DNA from: Craspedostauros australis
Lineage: Eukaryota; Bacillariophyta; Bacillariophyceae; Mastogloiales; Achnanthaceae
Length of the DNA: 64,000 nt
Reading direction: 5' to 3'
Assembly: GCA_026770025.1 (NCBI GenBank)
Contig: JAMXDE010000005.1
Span: 3,038,001-3,102,000, forward strand
Both the position numbers and the translations under genes were made by a program. Positions 44,249-54,200 of this stretch are shown here, piece by piece. The stretch's first letter is position 1; the number at the start of each line of letters is the position of its first letter. A model generated the notes under the pieces. It had not been told where the DNA came from and searched no databases. It saw only the letters and a program-made list of their open reading frames with translations.

Positions 44249-44640
44249 CTGCGGAAAGAGACGGGCATCTCGTGTCTTGTTTCCAACAAGCGTCACCTCT
44301 CATTCCGCTTGCGCCATTTCCGCTGCGAAGCAAACTGTGACGCCTTGTCAGATCTCGATGACATCTTCGCACCAACAAGCAAGAGGTTGGGCGCCTTGAC
44401 TTTTGGCGGGTGAGAGAATGGCATCAAAGTCAAGACTGGACGAGCGACAGAGATGCATGTCTGTGCCAAAGTACCCCTCGTCGATGGCGCATGGGCGAAG
44501 ACGCTCTTGTGAAGGCGAGATCCGTGCTGAAGCTTCTCCGGATTCTGATCGTTGATGACAAAAAGGCAGGACAACGTCTGGATGGGGCGAGGAGAGGAAC
44601 GCCCGCCTTCGCGCTCATGGTTTCCAAACAAACCTCTGCA
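44249..44640. repeat. Distal 5' flank of C, displaced by the insertion
   Basis: CTGCGGAAAGAGACGGGC onward aligns with 50446–50870 upstream of D and with the matching part upstream of B. It is the continuation of the C flank that ends at 39666. It contains no ORF of note. Confidence 0.75.
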
Positions 44641-45911
44641 TACCGGTACACGTCATTTAGGGGGTTATCGTATGCAATTTGAAGAGTCCCAGAGTCCAAA
44701 GCTGTGTGACTCGGAAGAGACATTGCTTTGGGGGTGTTGGTTTTCCGTTTTTTGCACGTCGTCAGGAGTATGATCTGTCCTTCAACCGGTATCGACACCG
44801 TTTGATGTCGAGGACAAAGCTATGTCAGACGGTGATGGAACTGTAGTAGACTCGGAAGTAAGCTATGAAGATTGTTTCTGATTGCTTGTTTTATGTGCTA
44901 AGCTTGTTATTGATAGGAAGATCGAGTGAAAAGGTAGGGAGTCATGCTGTCGTGCTTCAGCCGTCCTTGTTGCGCATAGCACCATGTCGTGGCGCTCCGG
45001 CACACACACACAGTCCTCAATGGATGCCATCTGCAGAGTAGAGCCTGGCCTGTGACATGGATTTGCTTCAAATTAAGCACAGGTTCTGCAGGATGGCGAA
45101 TTTGGACAGGTGGCAGGGACGCATGAGCTGGAGCGTGAGCCGAGTATGGATTGTAGGTTCAACTACACACCATGCGTGTGGTAGCCTTTCATTCTGGCAC
45201 TGGGTCGGAGTACCGGATACGATTTGCATGACATGGATAGCTGAGTCCCGGATAAGTCCCGGATCAAGTTTGTCCCAACTCACTTCAACTCACTTCTATT
45301 CTACTTGTTTTGGGGGTCTGCGGTTTATTGATTATAAGGTACTATTGCAGATTGATCTCAATCAACACAACGAGACCAGTCTCCAATTAAATCTAGAGAG
45401 AGGATCAACTGGATGACAACACGCGAACATGTCAGCAAGGACGAACAACCCTCGCGGTTCGCCTCCTTGGGGATGATCCCTCCTTGGTGGCCTCTCGTTT
45501 GGGGTGCTATACTATGATCTGCTATGATCCGCACATACTCGTACACAGCACAAGAACTTGTCACGCAACCATTCGACATCATTCACGTCCCCCGCTCACA
45601 CGAGCTACGAGCACTCGTCGATCCACCGATGGAAGGCCAAGTCCGAAAGGAATTGCCTTCCACCCTGTCTCAGCAGAGAGGCTTGATGCATGGTTCGAAG
45701 GCGACAAAAGGAGCTGCAGGGCAGGCTTTGGCGGCGTCCGACCACGATGGTTTGTTTTACTCGTGTTGCAACTACTGCCGTTACGATTACTGCTGCTACT
45801 ATTAATACTATCACCATTACCATCATTCTGCTGTTGCTGTGCGTGCTGATTCCTCAATCTGCCACAAGAGCAAGGAAGATAGATCACCTCCACCGAATGT
45901 TCACACGTGGC
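44641..45911. other. Intergenic, then 3' flank of D
   Basis: No gene is seen from 44,641 to about 45,660. From about 45,663 to 45,911 the sequence aligns with the 3' flank of B (20,475–20,736), including GCATGGTTCGAAGGCGACAA. This is the lower boundary of the B/D duplication. Confidence 0.5.
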
Positions 45912-48900
45912 CTACGCAATGTCCGTGAGGACGGAGAGCTCATCCTCATCGAGGCCCACAGATCCTTCCACGCCATCTCCGAGCTCCGATCCGAAGACGA
46001 GCACTCCGGCACCTTCCTCAGGGCCGTCTTTCGCATCGATGAAGGCTTCGATCCCTGTGCCTCTTGTGGTGATCGCTCCAGTGAAGGTGTCGCGGGTGAT
46101 TCCAAAGAGGTAGTTGCCTTTTCCGTCGTCGGTGAGGCCCTCTGGACGTTTGCGGTTCGGATCGTTGACATGCTTGAGGAACTTCTTGCGGCGCTGCATG
46201 AGGTCGTCCACCTTGATCTTGCAACCCCACGCCTTGTAGTAGTCGACGGCGTGCACGAAGTAGTCGCCAGCCATGTCCTCGGAACCACACTGGAGGTAGT
46301 GCTCTCCTGCCAGCTCGTTGACCATGGCAGCATCGTGGATACAGCCAGCTCGGATTGCAGCGAGGATCGCGATGTTGTAGGCATCCTGAATCTTGGAGTG
46401 CCGTTTGTTCTTCATGGTGACAGCGAGGTCCTCCGCTTCGAGGATGAGCACTAGATGGATCCATGCTTGTCCTCTGGACTTGCTGATCTTCTTCAGTTTC
46501 TTGGTTTTCTTGCGCAAGATTGTTAAGTGTTGCTGATTCCCTGTCTCCCTGTATCGTTCCGCATTGATGACACCCACGGTGTAAGTGCCAGTGAGAACAG
46601 TTAGTGCTGATGGGTCGCCCGTGGCGAGGATGCAGAAGTTGGAGAACATAGGGTCTGCCATTGCATACCGCCGATGGAAGAGCGCCAAATACCCTCGACT
46701 GTAGAACATCATGCAGTCCTTGAGTGCATTGGATGGGTCGAACTTCTCAACGGTGGCATCGCGACGGGATAAAGCTTCGATTTCGTCCCAATCGATTGGA
46801 TCTTCTTTCAACATCACCCTGAATATGACGCGATAGTTGTCTGACAGTCCCTCGTAGGCCCTGAGTTTGTAAGTGTCCAGCTGGTCAAGCGCTTCCTCGT
46901 TTGACTTGTGCAACGACGTCAATTCCAGCCCATGCATAAGTCCTTGCATGACGCAGTTTTGGTAATTGAGGATACCAATGCCAAATTCTCCAACCTCCAT
47001 CGAGCGGCGATACCCTTTCTTGTGATCCCGCAGGATATCTTCGAAAGTGAACCTGAACGAGTTAACGTAGGTCGCGGAAGTCAATCGGAACATGCCTTCC
47101 AGATGCCTTCCATCGACTTGCTCGAGGATCAGGTCGCCGATCTTCATGCATCGCTGGGCCAGGGCTTGCTCTTTCGTGCCACTCAGTAGAAGTCCATATG
47201 CGCCGAAGGCGCTTGCCGTCTCTGCGCAGATGCCGTGCTTGATAGAGGTGCACAGCATCTTGCACAAGTTCAAGGCGTTCAAGTCCACCTGGTTTATGCA
47301 ATTGGAGCACATGTGGAAGTCTGAACGAATCATCATGGTAGTGAGCTTCTTCTTATCCGTCATCCATGATCTTGCGAGGATCTCTTCGTTGGTGTTGTTC
47401 TTCAGGAAGTGCTTGACCTTTGTCCTGCTCATCATAGTGTGCAGTGAGTACCATCGCTTGGGGAACGCTTTCAACGATTGGAGCAGGCGTAGCTCCATCT
47501 CCATGCTGGCTCTGTGGCGATCCTGCCTGGTCAAGGCTCTGGCCATGGAGAAGTGGGTTAGCGCCTTGTCGTCCGGTGATCTGGCTCTCTCTAGCACCTC
47601 TTCACAGAGCTTGTAGCCGACTTCGTAGTTGCCGATCGACAACTCGACGTCGGCGCGTGCCCGATAGACCCGCAGGCAGATGTGGTAGTGCTCATCACTA
47701 TCCCAGATCGACGAGCTGGCAGCGACTTGGGTTCTGGTAGACCCTTTGGTCTTGGGGGAGGTGTTGGGAGATGAGCCAGTTCTCACTCGCTGCAGCGCTT
47801 CATGCGCCTTTCGCAAGTACCCGGCGGCTGCTTCGAGCGCTGCCATCTCTGTGGCCTTCTCGCCAACCTCCAGATTCATGATGACGGAGAACATATGGTC
47901 CTTGGTCTGTACGGTGTTCAAGTGGTCCACAGCCACGAACAACAGCCCGTCATCTACTTCTGACGTAGTAAAGGTCGAAGTGAATGTTTCGGTTGACGTT
48001 ACTGAGTCTGTGGACTGGGAGGGCATTGCGACCTTGCCTTGTGGGTGATTTTTGCGTTGCTTTTTGGGCTCGTGGTCAGTCCCATGATTCACATCGTTGC
48101 CATGCTCTTCTTCCTCGTCCTCTTGAAGGCGAGCCTGCATGCGTCGGTACATCTGCAGCAAGCAGTGACCGATCCGCACGCGCAGCTTGTCGCGAGCCTC
48201 ACCGGCTGGGATCATGCCTTGTGCGGCCTGCTGGATGCGATCGTGCGCGAAGTAGTATTTGGTACCACCGATGGGGTTTGAGATGAGACGCTCCAGAACC
48301 GCATGGTCCAGCATACTGGAGAGTTCTTGCTTGGAGGAGATGCGGGCCATGGAATCGATCTCTCCATCCACGTGCTTGCGCTCGCTTTCGAGCACCCGAT
48401 GCAGCACCGAGATGTCGAACATCGATCGGATGTATGCCGCAACGGATAACACCTGCTGCAGCTGCATGGGAAGGTCTCGAAGCTTGGATTCGATGATGCC
48501 GATGATGTTATTGCTGATGGGTAGTTGGGCGCTACCGGCGTTGCTATTATCGTCGTCCTCTGGGTTGGAAAGGCTCCACTCCCATTGCTGGGAAATGGAG
48601 TTGAAGGCGAGAATGTCCTTTCTCTCCAGCTCTTCGAGAGCTTGCAGGGTGAAGAAGACGTTTCCATCTGTCTTGGCGTGGAGCTTCTCGGATAGATCTT
48701 CGATGTCGTTGCAGTCCAGCATGCTTGAGAGCCATGCGGTCATGTCATCCAGCGCGAGGTTGGTGATCGTGATCTGCTGGAGGGTTCGCGGAGGGCGGCG
48801 CTTCCTGGCTTGGGACATTGATGTGGTGGAAGTCACAACGGATGCATCATCGGGACCACCTGCTTTGTGGGTGCCGTCTTCACCCTCCTCTGACGACAAC

Positions 48901-50096
48901 GGCGTGACGAGGCACCGCGCCAGCGGGTGGTCTGGAGTGAGATCCAGTGGTTCATCTGTATGCGGGTTGGTGTCCTGACGAATGGCACCAAGCAGAAGGA
49001 AGTTTTGCAACCCGAAATCAGCTACCAACCGGGCAATCAGGCTAAGGCCCACCTCGGCAGACCACTGCAGATCGTCGAGGAACATGTAGATGGGTCGTTC
49101 CTTCGTCGAGACTGCCTTAATGAACTGTACGAAGATGTACTGGAGCTGGTTCCACGTCTTTTCTGTCATGGCTCCACCCGCCTCCGGTGAAGATCCATCG
49201 CCGATGGCGGTGCTACCGTTCATGCTGATGCTGTAGTTATCGCGTTGGCTAACGGATTGGCCCATGACAGAAGCGCCGCCTCGGGCTGACTTGGATGTCA
49301 AGATGGAGAGAGATGGCACCACTTTCACCATTGGACGAAGCCCGCCGCTGGGGAATGCCGCTCGCACGCATTCACGCATCCGATCGAGTTCTTCCTTGGG
49401 TCCGTTCTTGAGTTGAGATGTGAAGTCTTGGATGGCTTGGACGATGGCCGAGAATGGGTCACTCTTTCCTGTGTACTCGTCATACTTTCCACGAAGGACG
49501 TAGCAGCAGGAGCAAGACGGTGCTGTCGCTGCCTGTTCGTTGCTCTGCTTCTGCTTCTGGTTGGAGCCCTTGCCGCAAATGCAGCATGTCTCCAGGAAGT
49601 GATCGACGAGAGCGGACTTTCCTGTACCGCTGACACCCCAGACCAGCACAGCTGGGTGCACATCGAGCTTCTTGGTTGCTTTTGGTGTTGATGCCGGTTC
49701 AGGCTTGGCCTTGTTGTCTTCCTCATCAGTCGATGGCTCCTGTGGATGAGGAGGATTAGTCGTAGCATCGCTCTGGTGTTCTCCGATGACCTTGTCCTTC
49801 AGAGCTTTGAGCTGCTCGAGCTCCGCCTCTCTACCAAGGAATTGCGATGTATCCTTCCAGGGAGCGACGCCACTTGATGGGCCAACTGCACCAGCTCCAT
49901 TGTCGTTTGTGGCGTTGGTGTTACGGTTGGCGTCGTCTTTGACATTGCCAGATCCATCGTCGATGGAAGAGAAGGAGGTGCTGGCGTTCTGTTCTCCTTC
50001 CTCCTCGGCCTCCGTGGAAGAGTATCCGTCCTTTTGGAACTCTCCGATGGATGATGGGAGGTCGTCAAAACAGATTTGAGCTTGCTGGATCTCCAT
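45912..50096 (-). CDS. STAND-type ATPase with TPR-like C-terminal region, paralogue D
   Basis: A single-exon gene of 1394 residues, started at the ATG at 50096 (MEIQQAQICFDDLPSSIGEF). Walker A GVSGTGKS is at 154–161; the Cys insert is shorter (CCICGKGSNQKQKQSNEQ… CSCCY). YMFLDDLQWSAEVGLSLIAR, LLLGAIRQDTNPH, FAHDRIQQAAQGMI, AVDYYKAWGCKIK and the RPEGLTDDGKGNYLFGITRD tail are all present, ending DELSVLTDIA. It is nearly identical to B over long stretches but carries patches that match other members: SNPEDDDNSNAGSAQLPIS as in E, and VDDLMQRRKKFLKHVNDPN and GCIHDAAMVNEL as in C. That mosaic pattern suggests gene conversion within the array. Confidence 0.92.
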   Translation of the reverse strand: MEIQQAQICFDDLPSSIGEFQKDGYSSTEAEEEGEQNASTSFSSIDDGSGNVKDDANRNTNATNDNGAGAVGPSSGVAPWKDTSQFLGREAELEQLKALKDKVIGEHQSDATTNPPHPQEPSTDEEDNKAKPEPASTPKATKKLDVHPAVLVWGVSGTGKSALVDHFLETCCICGKGSNQKQKQSNEQAATAPSCSCCYVLRGKYDEYTGKSDPFSAIVQAIQDFTSQLKNGPKEELDRMRECVRAAFPSGGLRPMVKVVPSLSILTSKSARGGASVMGQSVSQRDNYSISMNGSTAIGDGSSPEAGGAMTEKTWNQLQYIFVQFIKAVSTKERPIYMFLDDLQWSAEVGLSLIARLVADFGLQNFLLLGAIRQDTNPHTDEPLDLTPDHPLARCLVTPLSSEEGEDGTHKAGGPDDASVVTSTTSMSQARKRRPPRTLQQITITNLALDDMTAWLSSMLDCNDIEDLSEKLHAKTDGNVFFTLQALEELERKDILAFNSISQQWEWSLSNPEDDDNSNAGSAQLPISNNIIGIIESKLRDLPMQLQQVLSVAAYIRSMFDISVLHRVLESERKHVDGEIDSMARISSKQELSSMLDHAVLERLISNPIGGTKYYFAHDRIQQAAQGMIPAGEARDKLRVRIGHCLLQMYRRMQARLQEDEEEEHGNDVNHGTDHEPKKQRKNHPQGKVAMPSQSTDSVTSTETFTSTFTTSEVDDGLLFVAVDHLNTVQTKDHMFSVIMNLEVGEKATEMAALEAAAGYLRKAHEALQRVRTGSSPNTSPKTKGSTRTQVAASSSIWDSDEHYHICLRVYRARADVELSIGNYEVGYKLCEEVLERARSPDDKALTHFSMARALTRQDRHRASMEMELRLLQSLKAFPKRWYSLHTMMSRTKVKHFLKNNTNEEILARSWMTDKKKLTTMMIRSDFHMCSNCINQVDLNALNLCKMLCTSIKHGICAETASAFGAYGLLLSGTKEQALAQRCMKIGDLILEQVDGRHLEGMFRLTSATYVNSFRFTFEDILRDHKKGYRRSMEVGEFGIGILNYQNCVMQGLMHGLELTSLHKSNEEALDQLDTYKLRAYEGLSDNYRVIFRVMLKEDPIDWDEIEALSRRDATVEKFDPSNALKDCMMFYSRGYLALFHRRYAMADPMFSNFCILATGDPSALTVLTGTYTVGVINAERYRETGNQQHLTILRKKTKKLKKISKSRGQAWIHLVLILEAEDLAVTMKNKRHSKIQDAYNIAILAAIRAGCIHDAAMVNELAGEHYLQCGSEDMAGDYFVHAVDYYKAWGCKIKVDDLMQRRKKFLKHVNDPNRKRPEGLTDDGKGNYLFGITRDTFTGAITTRGTGIEAFIDAKDGPEEGAGVLVFGSELGDGVEGSVGLDEDELSVLTDIA

Positions 50097-51231
50097 GGTG
50101 CGAAGTGATGTATGTGATGTGATGTGATGTGATGTGGAGTGGTAATACACAAGAGAGAGAGAGAGAGAGAGTGATCGATTTCGGCCGAGGTGGCAATGTT
50201 ATGACCTTCGAACTTCTCTTGCAGAATGATCATTCACCTTTGAGCAAAGCAGCGCGTGGATTGCCACGAGATTGCTGCGAGATCGGCAGGAGCCGCGAAG
50301 TTGGGAGTGAGGCCCTGTCACTTGGTTGATCGCTGTTGGTGCCACATGATGCTGTTGATAGCGAAAGAAAAAAGCATGATGGCATTTCCCTTGCTTGCTT
50401 GATTGATTGTCTGTTTTGGTTGTTCCGCTGTCGACCATGCTGCGGAAAGAGGCGGGTATCGCGCGTCTTGCTTCCAAAAAGCGTCGCCTCTCATTCCGCT
50501 CGCGCCATTTCCGCTTCGAAGCAAACTGTGACGTCTCATCAGATCTTGATGACATCTTCACACCAACGAGCAAGATGTTGGGGGCCTTGCCTTTTGGCGG
50601 GTGAGAGAACGGCATCAAAGTCAAGACTGGACGAGCGACAGAGATGCATCCCTGTGCCAAAGTGCCCTTGTTGATGGTGCGGCCGTTTCCTGTTTGGACT
50701 CTTTGTGACTGGATGGCCGACGTCTCTTGTGCCACATCCACTGCCTCCCAAAGTGACATGGGCGAAAACGCTCCCGTGAAGACAAGATCCGTGCCGCGGC
50801 TTTTCCGAATCCTAATCGTTGATGACAAAAAGGCAGGACAACGTCTGGATGGGGTGAGGAGCGGAATGCCCGCCTTCGCGACGGACGTTTCCCAACGAAC
50901 GTGCGAACACTGGCGCGCGTTTTCGTATCTGTGTTTGGCTACTTTGAGTCCTATGTGTCGAGGTCACGAGTGCATCAGAACACCTGATGAACATCACATC
51001 GCAGAGTATCATCGTAATCGTACTTTTGGAGGGTCCAGTCGATTCAATCGGCACACTTTCGATAAATGTGGTATATCAGTATCTGCCGCTGCAGCCAAGA
51101 CCAACAACATGCTTGACTTGCAGCGACCGCTGTTGTTGGTGTTGTTATTGCTTGCAAATTGGAACTAGGTGTATACCTTTGCATGATGTAATGCTGTGTT
51201 TGTAATGCATAATGTAATAATATCCCAATCC
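50097..51231. promoter_or_regulatory. 5' flank of D; preserved empty site of the C insertion
   Basis: This flank aligns with the B flank and, in two pieces, with the C flank. The uninterrupted CGACCATGCTGCGGAAAGAG near 50432–50451 shows the sequence before the element inserted at C. Just upstream of the ATG is a GTGAT pentamer run (about 50112–50136) and the AG tract (50151–50171). The region runs directly into the 3' end of E. Confidence 0.65.
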
Positions 51232-54200
51232 TTAATCGATGTCAGTCAGCACAGAGAGATCATCATCATCGAGGCCCACGGAACCATCCAGACCATCCCC
51301 AAGCTCCGATCCGAGCACGAGCGCGTTGCCGTGACCATCTCCACCCTTGCTACGATCGGTGAATACGTTAAGCTCGGTGCATCTCGAGGTGATCGCTCCA
51401 GTGAAGGTGTCCCGGGTGATCCCGAAGAGGTAGTTGCCATTGCCGTCGGCTGTGAGGCCCTCTGGACGCTGACGGTTCGGATCATTGAGAGTCTTGAGGT
51501 ACTTCTTGCGCCGCTTCTTGATGTCGGTCACCTTGCTCTTGCCACCCCACGCCGTGTAATAGTCAACGGCGTGCACGAAGTAGTCACCAACCATTTCCTT
51601 GGAGCCGTGCTCGACAAAGTGCTCTCCAGCCATCTCATTGGTGAGGGCAGCATCATGGATGCAGCCGGCCTTGGTTGCTGCGATGATCGCAAGGTTGTAG
51701 GCATGCTGGATCCTGGGGCTCTGCTTGTTCTTGAGGGTGATCGCGAGCTCTTCTGCCTCCATCATGAGCACGTGGTGCATCCAGAATTGGCCTCTGGCCT
51801 TGGCGATGTCTCTCAGCTTCTTGGTCAGCTTGCGCAGGGTCGTGAGATAGCTGCGTTTTCCTGTCTCTCGAAACCTCGCAGCGGAAATCAGTCCTGTGAT
51901 GAAGCACTCCCCCACTATGTACTGAAATGATATCTCGCCAATATTGAGGAGGACGAAGTTTCGGATCAGTCGTTCCGCAAGTTCGTATTGCCGATGGAAC
52001 AAGGTCAGAACAGCCCGGGTGTAGAAGAGCATCGAAGCCGAGATGAGCTCAGATTGGTCCAGAGTCTCCGTCGTGACGTCGCGCTTGGACGAGGCCTCCA
52101 ACTCAGGCCAGTCGACCGGCTCTTCTTCTCGGAAGTTTGCGAACATGACCCGGAGATGCACGGCGATGCCTCCAAATGCCGTAATCTTGTATGCCGCCAT
52201 CTGATCAAGGACTGCTTCAGCCGCCTTGAGCAGCGGTCCCACCTCCAGCCCGGAGAGCATTCCCGCGAAGACGGCGCCTTGATAATTTAGGAGGCCCATA
52301 TCGAACTCTCCGACCTCGAGAGAATCCAGATAGCCTCTCCTGAACTGCCGCAGCAGATCTGGGAAAGGACGGCTGAAGGGGATGATGTACCAGCTCGTGA
52401 TGAATCGGACATTGCCTTGGGTCGTTTTCCCGTCCACCAGATCGAGGATATCATGTGAGATCTCTGTGCAACGTTCTGCCGTGGCTTGTTCCCCCATACC
52501 GGCAATGACGAGGCCGTAGGTGATGAAGGCGTTGGCCGATTCCTTGCAGATGCCGTACTTGATGGTGGTGGACATCATCTTGCAGAGGTTGAGGATCACC
52601 AGAAGCATGTTGCCGGTGGCCTTGGTGCAGATGGCGAAGTCGGCGGCGACCTTCATGGCGAAGAGCTTCTTTGGGTCCGTCATCAGTGGCATTGAGAGGA
52701 TCTCCTCGTTGGTGTTGTTCTTCAGAAAAGACTTGATCTTCATCATGCATTTTATGATGTGAAGCGCGTACCATCGCTTGGGGATGGTCTTCAGTGATCG
52801 GAGCAGACGCAGCTCCACAGCCAGGGTTTCGGCATGGCGGTCCTGTCTGGCCAAGGCTCTTGCCATGGAGAGGTATGTCGCCATCTTGTCCTCCAACGAG
52901 CGGGCTCTCTCCAGCACTTCGTCGCACAGCTTGTAGCCGACCTCGTAGCTTCCCAGCGAAAGCTCGACGTCAGCGCGCGCGCAGTAGACCCGCAGGCAGA
53001 GACCGTAGTGCTCATCGCCGTCCCAGATGGATGGGCTGGCAGCAGCCTGGCTTCTGGCAGATCCCTTGGTCTTGGTGGAGATCGTCGCAGGTGCGCTGCT
53101 TCTCACAAGCTGCAACGAAGCATGTGCCTTCTGAAGATACCCGACAGCAGATTCGAGGGCTGCCATCTCCAGGGCCTTCTCACCCACCTCCATGTTCATG
53201 GTGGCAGAGAAGATATGGTCCTTGGTTGGTACGCTGTTCAAGTGGTCCGCGGCCACGAACAGGAGACCGTCATCGACTTCTGAAGTGGTGAAGGTCGAAG
53301 TGAACGTTTCGGCCGACGTCGTCGAATGCGTGGATTCAGACGACATGTTGCTCTTGTCTTCGGCTTCCGTCCCGCTCGCCTTCTTGTGCCTATGGTTGAT
53401 CCCGTGAGGCTCTTCATAGTCCTCCTCGTGCTCATTCTGAAGACGAACCTGCATGCGTCGGTATACCTTCAGCAAGCAGTGTCCGATCCGCACGCGCAGC
53501 TTGTCGCGAGCCTCACCGGCTGGGATCATGCCTTGTGCCGCCTGCTGGATGCGATCGTGCGCGAAGTGGTACTTGGTACCACCGATGGGATTGGAGATGA
53601 GACGCTCCAGAACTGCGGTCTCCAGCATGTCAGAAAGCTCTTGGGCGGTCGATATGCGATCCATATCGTCGATCTCACCGTCCACGTGTTTGCACTCGTT
53701 CTCGAGTACCCGATGCAGCACCGAGATCTCGAACATCGATCGGATGTAGGCGGCAACGGATAACACCTGTTGCAGCTGCATGGGAAGGTCTCGCAGCTTG
53801 GACTCGATGATGCCGAGGATGTCATCGCTGATGGGCAGCTGGGCGCTACCGGCGTTGCTATTATCGTCATCCTCTGGGTTGGAAAGGCTCCATTCCCATT
53901 GCTGGGAAAGGAGGTTGAAGGTGAGGATGTCCTTCCTCTCCAGCTCTTCGAGAGCCTGCATGGTGAAGAAGATGTTACCCTCTGTCTTGGCGTAGAGCTT
54001 CTCGGACAGATCTTCGATGTCGTTGCAGTCCAGCATGCTCGAGAGCCATGCGGTCATGTCGTCCGGCGTGAGGTTGGTGATCGTGATCTGGCGCAGATTC
54101 CTTGGATGACGGCGCTTGCCGACTTTGGACATTGACGTGGATGCAGTCATGACTGATGCATCGTCAGGCCCAGCAGCTGCATTTTGGTCGTTATCGATGG

